64,000 nt of DNA from contig OY764868.1 of the NCBI GenBank assembly GCA_963668545.1, positions 1,550,001-1,614,000 of the forward strand, written 5' to 3'. Every line of letters begins with the position of its first letter. Positions within the stretch are counted from its first letter, which is position 1. This document shows positions 44,228-53,527 of this stretch, piece after piece. The DNA comes from G963662265 sp963668545 (lineage in GTDB: Bacteria > Spirochaetota > Spirochaetia > CADAEX01). The translations under genes and the position numbers were made by a program. The notes beneath the pieces were generated by a model. It saw nothing but the letters and a program-made list of their open reading frames with translations, was not told the origin of the DNA and ran no database searches.

Positions 44228-47200
44228 AATCGTTTATCAGAGAAACCTTATCTGATTTTCGGATAAAATTCCTGTCAGGTGAAAAAACACTGTCACGTAA
44301 AAGAACACTGCCTGTTCCTCTGAAATCCATCAGGTAACTGTATTCTGGTGAACTGTTTTTAATGTCTGATGAATAAATCTCAAACATTGAATTTGCTGAA
44401 CTGATAAAACCCCCTTCCCGGGTGCTGCTGAAACTGACTGATAAACTGTCAATGATTAAAGAGGAGTTATCAGTTGTAATCAGGGATGAAATGTTTTCAG
44501 ATGTTGTTACTGAGGATGTTATATCTGAAAAAATGCATTCTGAGTTTTCCGCTTTGAGAATAACACTTTCTTCCCTGCTGTTGAGATTTATATTTGTATT
44601 TGACACAGAGATATCTGATCCTGAAGATTCAAGAAAATATGATTTAACTGAATCGCTAGAATCGGTATAAAATGAATTGTTCAGTCTCAGTATACTGCTG
44701 TCTGTTTTAAAAAAAGTTATTATATCGCCTGATTCAGCTTTAATTCTGATATTATCATTTTCAGAGATACTGTTTAAAGAATTCAGGAAAACGATATCAT
44801 CACTGTTTATGTAAAACGATGTATTTTCAGCAGCAGCAGATGTATTCCGTATATTTAAAACAGAAAGTGAAGAAGATGAAGTTATATTGAAACTGCTGTC
44901 TTTTGCTGTAATTTTTCCTGAATGAGATATAAAAGGTTCAGAATGAAATGATGTATTAATCATTATGTCAGAATCCTCAATTATGATATTTCCCTTTGAA
45001 TTGTTAATAAAAGTTTTGCTTTTGATACTCACATTTGTATTATCAATAACAACAAGCGAGTTATTACTATTTATAAATGTTATACAGCTGTTTTCAGAAA
45101 CAATATTCAGGTCCTTGAAAATCAGATATGAATTATTAATTCTGATTCTGTTTTCTGAAACTTCATGAAAATCTTTTATAATTGTCTGACTGGAAAATCC
45201 TTTAATAAAAAGAGGTTTATCCACAGCAATGTTTAAAGGCATGTTGTAAGTTCCCGGTAGAAGTATAAGGGTATCAATATTGTCTTTAAGGTATATCTCG
45301 AAAGCCCTTTTCAGTGATTTCAAAGGTTTTTCTGAAGATATACCATTATTTGAATCATTTCCGTTTTCTGATGATATATACAAAACCTGACGTGATATAT
45401 AGAAAGAATCTTCTGCTGCTTCACTGATATTACCGGCCTTATCTCTTGAATATGCTTTGATAATATATCTTCCGGGCGGCAGATAACGGTTCAGCCTGAA
45501 AGGATTTTCATATTTTTTATAAACAGGATTTTCCTTGGAAATTTTGTCAGGATATGCTGAATACAATAAATCATTTTCACCTGTCAGTTTTATTGTGTTG
45601 TTTTCAGATATTGATATTTGAGGCTTTAATGGTTTTTTTCTGTCAGTTTTTAAGGTATAGATTTTTTCATCAGATCCTTTTCTGTCATGGATGTCGTAGA
45701 ATACCTTAACTGCAAAATAAAAATTATTCTCTTCATCCTGATAAGAATTGAAACTGATATCAGAATCCAGAATTTCAGATTTATAATCAACGTTTCCTAT
45801 GAATTCTCTGCTGTTCGAAATTTTATAGCGGTAAATAAAATTATCATCAGGTTTGCTGACTGTAACTGTTTTATCTGTTATAAGCTCATCTTTGAGCCCT
45901 TCAATGTTGATTTCCGGATAATCCCTGTTATCTATTATAAAACTGTAAATTTTATCAGTTTCTGATGTGTTACCTGCCAGATCAACGGATGCAGTTCTTA
46001 AAAAAAAGGTTTTTCTTGTTTTTTCCTTTAATGTAACTTTCAGGGTATTGTTTTCCGCTTCATAACCTTCAAAAGGAGAACCGGGACTTTTTTCATCAGT
46101 TGTATAACTGTAAAAAACAGTATTCCCTTTTCCGGAACCTGTAATATTGACTACGGCCATGTCAGAATAGTAGATTTTTTTAAGATCCGACAATAATGGT
46201 TCAGGAGGTTTTATTTTATCTATATGGAAATGAACTGTTGAGGAATCTCCCATATTTTTATTTATTTTCGAGACAGGGAGTAATTTTACAGTGTAGTGTT
46301 TTTCTTTATTTTCAGGGCAGGAAAATAAAATATCATTTTCAAGTAAAAATGAATTCAGATCCGGATCAGGAGGAGGCGTAATATTTTCCGAAATTGTATA
46401 ATATATATCATAATTACTGTTAAAAAGACTTTTTTTAAGAGTATAATCACTGCTGAAAAGATTATTTTTCCTGATATCAATTATATTTGAAATTTCGGGA
46501 AAACTGTTGTCCGACCTGTAATATTCTGTATTAAAAGCACTTCTGTTTCCCGATAAATCGGATGAATAGTATTCAATTTTAAGATCAGATGATATCCCAG
46601 ATATGGAAAGAATGTTTACCGGTTTAGTGTATTTTTTGTAAAAACTTTCTCTGACATCTTTTGTTGTTATTCTGTAATAAACATCATCCTTGGCTTTAAA
46701 TTCAAGTAGATTATTTTTAAAAGTGATATCAGGGATATCCGGAGGATAGTGGTCAACATTTATATTATTAATACTGAGAGGTTCAGATATGTTGCCGTTC
46801 CGGTCTACAGATGAAACTTTGATAAAATAAAGGCTTTCCCTGCCGTAAGGATTTTTCAATACCGGTAAAATATTCGAAACCGGACTTTGAGGTCCCGGAT
46901 TTTCGGGAGGAATTTCTTCACTTATTGTATATGCAAATGATCTGTTTTTTTTCTGCTCCAGATATACCTGCTTCTCCCCGTTTTCGAGTACTTTTATTCC
47001 GGATAATACTGGTTTTTCAGGATGTCCTGTAACACCACTGTTTATCTGAGAGGGATATGAGATGTTTGTTCTATCCCTGTTGTCATAATAATAAAAATAT
47101 CTGTAACACGCAGAAGAGCTGCTGTCATATGATTTAAGCCTGACTGTATTGAAATTAAGACTGTAAGGTTCAGATATAAGCTTCAGCGGGGAAACATATC

Positions 47201-48098
47201 TTTTAAAATCATTACTGTTGACAGAATAGAGAATAATCTTTTCTGAGACAGCTGTAAGAAATCTGTTGTTTTTGTACTCAATTATTTCAGTTTTTATTGT
47301 TTCATCATCGAGCTCAACATTATAAGAAATACTTGTAAAAAGTATTTCATCACTACCGGACGGTTTGCCTGACAGATAAATACTGATGCTTCCGGTTCTG
47401 TCCACCAGAAAAGGTTCTTTATATTCATTACCATTTGATGCCGAATCAAAATCATGGAAACTGTATCTGATCCAGTCGAATCCTGTTTTATCAATGTATA
47501 AAAACTGTTTATTATAAAAAACACCTTTTTCCGGGCTGATTATTTTTAAATATTTTTCTGAAGAGCTGTAATCATCATAATTCTGGTTTGACCATGATTC
47601 AACCATACTTTTATTGCCGGCTGAATCCTTGCTGTAATATAAAAGAGTATTGAATCCGGAAAGCAGTATTTTTTCATTTATCCATTTCCGCCATTCTCCT
47701 TCATCCAGTTTGTAGAAAACTGCATTATCATTATTTACAAAAGAAAGAAAACTGCTGTTTATAGATAAATCAGGTAAAGGGGGGTGTTTTTTATCTATAG
47801 TGTAATTAAGTCTTATCGGCTGTTTTTCAGGATTTTTTTCGGTGAAAACAATAGTATAGTTTTTTTCTTCTCCGGCAGAAGCACTGAGAATGATTGGAAA
47901 ATTATGCTGATCATATAAAACAGGATCTTTTATTCTGCTTTTTTCAAAATAAAAGTATATTTCCTTTTCCTGCTTTTCAAGTGTTATTGTAATATCGCTG
48001 CTGTATCTGCCCTGAGGCGGATTAACCTGATTTTTATCAAGTGAAAATAATGATTGGGAAAAAAATATCAGTATTAACAGGTATATTTTTTTCATCAT
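44226..48098 (-). CDS. Large exported repeat protein with C-terminal beta-helix
   Basis: A protein of about 1290 residues with signal peptide (LLILIFFSQSLFS). Residues 20-900 consist of repeated beta-sandwich-like units, each with a Y-x-x-D-x-x-x-W/Y element, a G-x-Y or G-x-N turn and a final Y-Y-S-x-D-x-x-G-N (LLYYSKDSAGNKS, IEYYSSDLSGNRS, IKAYSRDKAGNIS), like OmpL47 or chitobiase C-terminal repeats of spirochaete surface proteins. From about residue 905 a DUF1565-type segment (YISSENGNDSNNGISSEKPL) leads into a Ser/Asn-rich parallel beta-helix to the end. The start is taken at one of tandem ATGs; GTG at 48101 is also open. It begins four bases after the phosphoribosyltransferase stop. Function is unknown; adhesion or envelope structure is possible. 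Confidence 0.75.
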   Translation of the reverse strand: MMKKIYLLILIFFSQSLFSLDKNQVNPPQGRYSSDITITLEKQEKEIYFYFEKSRIKDPVLYDQHNFPIILSASAGEEKNYTIVFTEKNPEKQPIRLNYTIDKKHPPLPDLSINSSFLSFVNNDNAVFYKLDEGEWRKWINEKILLSGFNTLLYYSKDSAGNKSMVESWSNQNYDDYSSSEKYLKIISPEKGVFYNKQFLYIDKTGFDWIRYSFHDFDSASNGNEYKEPFLVDRTGSISIYLSGKPSGSDEILFTSISYNVELDDETIKTEIIEYKNNRFLTAVSEKIILYSVNSNDFKRYVSPLKLISEPYSLNFNTVRLKSYDSSSSACYRYFYYYDNRDRTNISYPSQINSGVTGHPEKPVLSGIKVLENGEKQVYLEQKKNRSFAYTISEEIPPENPGPQSPVSNILPVLKNPYGRESLYFIKVSSVDRNGNISEPLSINNINVDHYPPDIPDITFKNNLLEFKAKDDVYYRITTKDVRESFYKKYTKPVNILSISGISSDLKIEYYSSDLSGNRSAFNTEYYRSDNSFPEISNIIDIRKNNLFSSDYTLKKSLFNSNYDIYYTISENITPPPDPDLNSFLLENDILFSCPENKEKHYTVKLLPVSKINKNMGDSSTVHFHIDKIKPPEPLLSDLKKIYYSDMAVVNITGSGKGNTVFYSYTTDEKSPGSPFEGYEAENNTLKVTLKEKTRKTFFLRTASVDLAGNTSETDKIYSFIIDNRDYPEINIEGLKDELITDKTVTVSKPDDNFIYRYKISNSREFIGNVDYKSEILDSDISFNSYQDEENNFYFAVKVFYDIHDRKGSDEKIYTLKTDRKKPLKPQISISENNTIKLTGENDLLYSAYPDKISKENPVYKKYENPFRLNRYLPPGRYIIKAYSRDKAGNISEAAEDSFYISRQVLYISSENGNDSNNGISSEKPLKSLKRAFEIYLKDNIDTLILLPGTYNMPLNIAVDKPLFIKGFSSQTIIKDFHEVSENRIRINNSYLIFKDLNIVSENSCITFINSNNSLVVIDNTNVSIKSKTFINNSKGNIIIEDSDIMINTSFHSEPFISHSGKITAKDSSFNITSSSSLSVLNIRNTSAAAENTSFYINSDDIVFLNSLNSISENDNIRIKAESGDIITFFKTDSSILRLNNSFYTDSSDSVKSYFLESSGSDISVSNTNINLNSREESVILKAENSECIFSDITSSVTTSENISSLITTDNSSLIIDSLSVSFSSTREGGFISSANSMFEIYSSDIKNSSPEYSYLMDFRGTGSVLLRDSVFSPDRNFIRKSDKVSLIND

Positions 48099-48102
48099 CA
48101 CT

Positions 48103-48705
48103 TTATTCCAGTATTTTTAAAGCTTCCTTCAGTTCAGGATCATCTTTATAGTAATACTCTGAAAGTTCATCATGTGTCAGCCCCTGAAGTTCATGGCTCA
48201 TGTAGTGGATCCATAAATCTTCATCAGGACTGTTAATAATATGCTTGTTGCAGTAATAGTCAGGATGTATATGAAGATCCTCGTTTTTAAAATTAAAGAT
48301 CTTGTAATCATGTACAGCAATTTTGATATCTTCTCTCTTGATACCTTCAGATAAAATAATGTTAACAAGATAGTTGATTGTTTTACCTGAATCAAAAATA
48401 TCATCTATAAAAAGTATCCTGTCTCCATTCCGGAGATATTTAGGGTCATAAGTCCAGCCGTCTACGACTATATTGCTGTTTTCCCTAATATCTGAATATG
48501 AACGGGCAACCACTGCTGCATAAAAAACAGGACGTTTGTTTTTCTGTACAATTTTAAAATATTCACTGATTATATTTCCGAGATATGCACCCCCTCTTAA
48601 AGGGACATATATGATATCAGGAACAAAACCGTCGTTATAAATTCTGTGAGCCAGTTTTATTGCGTTATTTCTCACAGTTGTATATGGTAAAAATATTTTA
48701 TTCAT
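48103..48705 (-). CDS. Type I phosphoribosyltransferase
   Basis: A 200-residue protein with the PRPP-binding motif of type I phosphoribosyltransferases (RILFIDDIFDSGKTINYL, about residues 95-112) and the early YVPLRGGAYLGN loop that binds pyrophosphate. Text such as VVARSYSDIREN and WTYDPKYL suggests the xanthine/hypoxanthine branch of purine salvage, but the base cannot be determined. AGCAGGT precedes the ATG. It lies between the HtrA-like gene and the large repeat gene on the same strand. Confidence 0.8.
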   Translation of the reverse strand: MNKIFLPYTTVRNNAIKLAHRIYNDGFVPDIIYVPLRGGAYLGNIISEYFKIVQKNKRPVFYAAVVARSYSDIRENSNIVVDGWTYDPKYLRNGDRILFIDDIFDSGKTINYLVNIILSEGIKREDIKIAVHDYKIFNFKNEDLHIHPDYYCNKHIINSPDEDLWIHYMSHELQGLTHDELSEYYYKDDPELKEALKILE

Positions 48706-48734
48706 AAATACCTGCTTGTATGTTAATGTCTCAA

Positions 48735-50120
48735 TTATAAGCTGTTATTAGTATATTCTATATCATTACGGATATATTTTATAATGTTTTTTTCATTTTT
48801 CCTCTCAATGGAAGAATAAAAATCGTTGATATTGGTAATTTTTCTGTTATTTACTTCGATGATAATATCTCCGGGTTCAAGAAAATCAAGGAAAGGATTA
48901 TCTTCTATATTTGCGACAACAACTCCTTCATAAGTTTTTCCTGATTTGAATATATCCATATTGTCTTTGTTTATTGATATAACGGAAATGCCAGGCCAGT
49001 ACAAAGATACTCTTTCTGTAAGATCACTTTTTTTTGGTCTCAGGCCGGTTCTTATTTTAAATTCAACAGTCTGATTGTTTCTCAGCACAGTAAAAACTGT
49101 TTCAATATCAGCACCGAGATTTCCAATTACCCTGGTGAACTGATCAACATCTTTTATATTTGTATCATCAACAGACATAACAATATCACCGGGTCTGATA
49201 CCATACATATCAGCAGGATCATTGATAACAGTCTGATAAATATATACACCGTTTATACCTGACAGATAATGCATCTTTTCTGATTGAAGTATTTCTCCTC
49301 CAATCAGACCTACCCATCCGTATCTGACTTCACCGAAAACAATAATATCTGAAACTGTTTTAACAGCATTGTTTGATGGAAGAGCAAAACCAAGACCGAT
49401 ACTTCCCCCTGTAGGAGTTGTTATCCAGCTGTTTATACCTATGAGTTCACCTTTGAGGTTTACAAGTGCTCCCCCTGAATTACCGTGATTTATTGAAGCA
49501 TCAGTCTGTATGAAATCGCTGATATTACCACCTGAACTGTTTTTACGGCCCAGTGCACTTACAATACCGGCAGTAACACTTGAATTATATCCGTAGGGGT
49601 TGCCAACAGCCATTACCCATTCACCTACTTTAACCTTGTCTGAATCTCCCCATTTTATAACTGGAATATTTTTATCAGATTCAAAGGAAACAAGAGCAAG
49701 GTCTTTTCTTTCATCAATGCCTGCAACCTCAGCAGTAAAAACAGTCCCGTCTGAAATTTTTACAGAAATGTCTTCTGCTTCACCTATCACATGCTTATTT
49801 GTAAGTATAAAATATCTGTTTCCTTTTTTATCTGCTACAATACCAGATCCGAGACCCTCATCCCTGAATTCTTTTTCATTATTTTTCAGAGAATCCGGCG
49901 AGGGGTCAAACGGATTATATGAAAAATCCCATCCTTCAGGTATTTTCTGGTATTTTGAATCAATTACTGTTACCTGAACAACAGAAGGAAGCACTTTTTC
50001 AGCTGTTTCAGGGAACAGACAGAAGCCCTGATTATTACCCTGCTCCATCCCGTTTCTGTTCAACACAGTGCACGAAATAAATAATGAGGACAGCATTATA
50101 AGTGTTAAAATTCTTTTCAT
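48735..50120 (-). CDS. htrA: HtrA/DegP-family serine protease lipoprotein with two PDZ domains
   Basis: A 461-residue protein. The signal peptide ends LSSLFISC, a lipobox, so this periplasmic protease is probably membrane-tethered. The trypsin-like domain has the triad His in LTNKHVIGEAE, Asp in DERKDLALVSF and Ser in SINHGNSGGALVN. Two PDZ domains follow (about 270-360, with GIRPGDIVMSVDD; and about 375-455, with LEPGDIIIEVNNRKI). Such proteases degrade or refold damaged envelope proteins. It lies downstream of map and bactofilin genes in a long co-directional run, which also includes a PpiC/SurA-type chaperone gene. Confidence 0.93.
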   Translation of the reverse strand: MKRILTLIMLSSLFISCTVLNRNGMEQGNNQGFCLFPETAEKVLPSVVQVTVIDSKYQKIPEGWDFSYNPFDPSPDSLKNNEKEFRDEGLGSGIVADKKGNRYFILTNKHVIGEAEDISVKISDGTVFTAEVAGIDERKDLALVSFESDKNIPVIKWGDSDKVKVGEWVMAVGNPYGYNSSVTAGIVSALGRKNSSGGNISDFIQTDASINHGNSGGALVNLKGELIGINSWITTPTGGSIGLGFALPSNNAVKTVSDIIVFGEVRYGWVGLIGGEILQSEKMHYLSGINGVYIYQTVINDPADMYGIRPGDIVMSVDDTNIKDVDQFTRVIGNLGADIETVFTVLRNNQTVEFKIRTGLRPKKSDLTERVSLYWPGISVISINKDNMDIFKSGKTYEGVVVANIEDNPFLDFLEPGDIIIEVNNRKITNINDFYSSIERKNEKNIIKYIRNDIEYTNNSL

Positions 50121-50152
50121 TTATAAACTCCGGAAGATATCTGCTGGGATAT

Positions 50153-50899
50153 TTAAAGTGAAGTCAGAATTTCCGAATGATCTTCGTAGATTGCTATTGT
50201 ATGTTCGAAATGCGCTGATTTGAGGCTGTCAGCAGTTTTTACTGTCCAGCCGTCATCAAGAATATAAACATCATCAACTCCAAGATTTATCATCGGTTCT
50301 ATAGCAATGACCATTCCTTTCTTAAGTCTGGGATTTGGTCCATTATTAATATAATTGGGAACCTGAGGTTCCTCATGAACACTGAAACCGACACCGTGAC
50401 CGCAGAAATCTCTGACTACTCCGTAATTATGCTTTTTTGCATGGGTAAAGACAGCCTTGGATATATGGCTGATTCTGTTTTTACCTTTTGCCTGTTCAAT
50501 TCCCATGTAGAGGCATTCCTCTGTAACTTTCATGAGTTTTTTGTCAGCTTCAGAAACTCTTCCCACAGGCAGGGTAATTGCTGAATCAGTAATATATCCT
50601 TTAAGATCAATTCCCAGATCCAGACTGATTATATCGCCTTCATTAAGTACTTTTTTACCGGGTATTCCATGAATCACTTCTTCATTTACAGAAATACAGA
50701 TGCTTGCAGGATATCCCATATATCCCTTGAAAGCAGCTTTTGCCTTTCTGCCGATGATATAGTCTTCAGCTATTTTATCTATTTCAATAGTGGATATTCC
50801 AGGTACAATGTATTTTTTAAGCTCCTGAAATGTTTCAGCCAGTATGTAACCTGATTCTCTCAGTTTCTTTATATCGTTTTCATTCTTCAGTTTTATCAT
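50153..50899 (-). CDS. map: Methionine aminopeptidase, type I
   Basis: A 248-residue enzyme that removes the initiator methionine. Metal ligands and their contexts are present: SLDLGIDLKGYITDSA (two Asp), GHGVGFSVHEEPQVPN (His) and AIEPMINLG (Glu), plus a final Glu near EHTIAIYEDH. SVNEEVIHGIPGKK holds the substrate-side histidine. It overlaps the bactofilin gene upstream by 20 bases, with TGGAAA just before the ATG. Confidence 0.97.
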   Translation of the reverse strand: MIKLKNENDIKKLRESGYILAETFQELKKYIVPGISTIEIDKIAEDYIIGRKAKAAFKGYMGYPASICISVNEEVIHGIPGKKVLNEGDIISLDLGIDLKGYITDSAITLPVGRVSEADKKLMKVTEECLYMGIEQAKGKNRISHISKAVFTHAKKHNYGVVRDFCGHGVGFSVHEEPQVPNYINNGPNPRLKKGMVIAIEPMINLGVDDVYILDDGWTVKTADSLKSAHFEHTIAIYEDHSEILTSL

Positions 50900-51347
50900 T
50901 TTCCAGTCTTGCTTTTCTTTCTTTTGGAGTTACTTCCTTGCCAAGGTTTTTGAATTCTGTCTCTGCATCATTACCGTATGATGTATTGATGATATCTTCC
51001 ACATTGCTGTTTTCTGACGTTATAGTGACTTTGCCGCTTGTAATCACACCCGGTTCAACATTGATTTTAGGTGTTACAATATTACCAAGCACTTTTCCTG
51101 TTGAAAGAAGGTTAACCTCTTCTGATGCTGCAATATTACCTATTATTGTTCCTGATACAGTAACTTTTCTGGCAGTTATATCAGTTTTTACTTTTCCTGT
51201 AGGTCCTATAACAACCTGATCGTCAGTTCTTATTTCACCCTGAAACTTACCTTCTATAAGTACAGGTCCGTTCACAAAAAAACGACCTTCAAATATTGAA
51301 CCTTCTCCGATAATACAATTGGTATTCATATCAGTTATTTTTGACAC
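50880..51347 (-). CDS. Bactofilin
   Basis: A 155-residue bactofilin-domain (DUF583) protein: a central right-handed beta-helix of short repeats (FVNGPVLIEGKFQGEIRTDD, VVIGPTGKVKTDITARKV, GTIIGNIAASEEVNLLST) flanked by short charged tails. Bactofilins polymerise without nucleotide into membrane-associated filaments that organise cell-wall enzymes; in helical bacteria they help set cell shape. It overlaps map by 20 bases. Together with CfpA it is the second filament-forming protein in the window. Confidence 0.93.
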   Translation of the reverse strand: MSKITDMNTNCIIGEGSIFEGRFFVNGPVLIEGKFQGEIRTDDQVVIGPTGKVKTDITARKVTVSGTIIGNIAASEEVNLLSTGKVLGNIVTPKINVEPGVITSGKVTITSENSNVEDIINTSYGNDAETEFKNLGKEVTPKERKARLENDKTEE

Positions 51348-51409
51348 CTTGGCTCCAGTATTTTTAAAATTAAAATATTTAAACTTATATTACTATAACA
51401 TTTAAAGTA

Positions 51410-53050
51410 TTACGATTCAACTATTTTGGATTTAATATGGTTAAGAAGAAATTCAGCTTCAATATTTGCCCTGTCAAGGGAAAGTGATTTATTAAGCATA
51501 ACAAGTGATTCATTATAGTCATGTGTCCTGTATAGGACATATGCTTTCCAGAAATATGAATCTGAAAGTAAATTTCTGTCTGATATTATTTCATTATTAG
51601 TTATTATATCAAGATATTTCTCAGCTCCTGAAAAATCACCTTTTTTAATATCAATAAGAGCCAGATTATAGAATATCTCCGGACTTTTACTGTCTTTTAA
51701 ACAGTCTTTCAGACTGTTTTCAGCTTCGGAAATATTTCCGTAATGAAGATTGGAAAATGAATTGAAAAAACAGTAATCTTTACTGTTTCTGAAGACCTCT
51801 TTCTGAAGCAGTATATCAATTTCTCTGTATTTTCCAGTTTCAAGAAGATAATATGCAAAATATCTATTAAAGTCTTCTTCAGTACTGTAATTATTAAGAA
51901 AACTCCACAGAATATTTGTATATTTGTTGATGTTTTCCGGGCTGCAGCTGAAAAGATCATTCAGCAGAGGTATATTATAATCCATAACATCAACTGATTC
52001 TGGTTGAATATTATTATGAAGATTAATAAAAAAAACAAGATTTTTAATATTTTCCTGCGGATTGTTTCTAAATGCAGCAGATAAATATTTTTCATTTATA
52101 ATTCCTGATTCACGATATTCAAGCCAGATAAGGTTGAGCAATGGAATGTTGCTGAATCCGGGATCATCATTGTAAATGCTCTGATAGGAAATAAATGATA
52201 AATCAAATCTTTCAAGAAACATTTCAGCATCTGCTTTGAGCATTTTAATTCTGCTGCTGTTTTCTGTCATTCCGGAAAGTATTAAAAGTGATTTGCTGAA
52301 ATTGCCTGTGTCAAGATATACAAGGGACGATAAAAGATCATTGTTATCTGTTAGAGGAATATAATGAACAGCTTTATCTGTAATACCCTCTATCATATAA
52401 AGAAGAATAAGGTTGTTAAGGAATTCAGTATTTCTGTCTTTTTCATATGCAGAAAGATAGTTTTCATGATTATTCCTGTCAGAAAGAAGCCTCATATAAA
52501 TGTTATTGTTTAGAGATTCAAGCAGAGCAGATATTTTTTTGATATTACCAGGCTGCCCATTCAAATATGCTGAATACCCTTCCAGAAAAAGATCTTCGAG
52601 AAAAGGATCATTATTTATTTTTCCGGGGAAAATATCAAAAAAAAGATCCATTTTGTTGTTTTTAAGCAGAGAAAAAAGATATGTTTTTTTTATATGCATA
52701 TCTTTTCTATATTTACGGTAAAAAAAATCGCCCAGATGTTCCATGTATATGTAATCTCCTGAAACATCCGATATTTTACTGATTCTTTTTAAAAGTATAT
52801 GGACCTTGTTTTTTGTCTTTGCATATGCTTCAGATTTTTTTAATATCTCCTCTGCCCCGGAGAAATTACCTTTTAAAATAAATGCATCTGCCAGAAATAT
52901 ATTCCTGTTGAATTTTCTGTTGTTATCTGTGTTTAAAAGAAAAAGTGCTGAGATGATAAGAAATAACAGTAAGTTTAAAATAATCAGAATTATAAAAGAA
53001 GTCTTGAGTTTATTGTTTTTTTCTGTGTCTTTAAATAATGACAGTTTCAC
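51410..53050 (-). CDS. Membrane-anchored TPR-like protein
   Basis: A 546-residue protein with one N-terminal transmembrane helix (about residues 18-43, TSFIILIILNLLLFLIISA) followed by helical repeats of TPR type along the rest (FSGAEEILKKSEAYAKTKNK, YNLALIDIKKGDFSGAEKYL, YRTHDYNESLVMLNKSLSLD). The start is a GTG at 53050 without a clear ribosome-binding site, so it is uncertain. It lies between nusB and the bactofilin gene. It probably exposes a scaffold in the periplasm; partners are unknown. Confidence 0.7.
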   Translation of the reverse strand: MKLSLFKDTEKNNKLKTSFIILIILNLLLFLIISALFLLNTDNNRKFNRNIFLADAFILKGNFSGAEEILKKSEAYAKTKNKVHILLKRISKISDVSGDYIYMEHLGDFFYRKYRKDMHIKKTYLFSLLKNNKMDLFFDIFPGKINNDPFLEDLFLEGYSAYLNGQPGNIKKISALLESLNNNIYMRLLSDRNNHENYLSAYEKDRNTEFLNNLILLYMIEGITDKAVHYIPLTDNNDLLSSLVYLDTGNFSKSLLILSGMTENSSRIKMLKADAEMFLERFDLSFISYQSIYNDDPGFSNIPLLNLIWLEYRESGIINEKYLSAAFRNNPQENIKNLVFFINLHNNIQPESVDVMDYNIPLLNDLFSCSPENINKYTNILWSFLNNYSTEEDFNRYFAYYLLETGKYREIDILLQKEVFRNSKDYCFFNSFSNLHYGNISEAENSLKDCLKDSKSPEIFYNLALIDIKKGDFSGAEKYLDIITNNEIISDRNLLSDSYFWKAYVLYRTHDYNESLVMLNKSLSLDRANIEAEFLLNHIKSKIVES

Positions 53051-53104
53051 AATTTTTATCAGATATTACCAGATCCATAAGTTTACTTGAATCGTATACC
53101 ATTA

Positions 53105-53524
53105 TCATTTGTTGATTTCTCTGAAAACACTGTCCAGTACACCATTTATAAACCTGTATGAATCATTACTGCTGTATTCCCTGGATATATCTACAGCTTC
53201 GTCAATTGTTATATTGCCTGCGATATCTTTCTGATAAAGCAGGGAATAGACGCTTATTCTAAGTATTGCAAGATCAACTTTACTGATACGTTCAAATTTC
53301 CAGTTGTTGATATGCCTGGTAATTGTTTCATCTATTACTCTGATATTCTCTATTGTTCCGTTTATAAGAAGAGAAGCGAATATCTTTGTTTCCGGTTTTA
53401 AATTGTCAGTTTCTTTATCAAGCCATTCAAAACTGTTCAGATTTTCCAGTTTTTCACTTGTAAAATCCCAGCTGTAAACAGCCTGAAAAGCAAGTATTCG
53501 GCTTTTTCTTCTGGATCCTTTCAT
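53105..53524 (-). CDS. nusB: Transcription antitermination factor NusB
   Basis: A 139-residue all-helical protein of normal NusB length, with KGSRRKSRILAFQAVYSWDF at the N-terminus, INNWKFERISKVDLAILRIS-like text (HINNWKFERISKVDLAILR) and ITIDEAVDISREYSSNDSYR near the end. NusB with S10 binds boxA RNA and promotes read-through in rRNA operons. It starts four bases after the stop of the PpiC-type gene. Confidence 0.94.
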   Translation of the reverse strand: MKGSRRKSRILAFQAVYSWDFTSEKLENLNSFEWLDKETDNLKPETKIFASLLINGTIENIRVIDETITRHINNWKFERISKVDLAILRISVYSLLYQKDIAGNITIDEAVDISREYSSNDSYRFINGVLDSVFREINK

Positions 53525-53527
53525 TGT

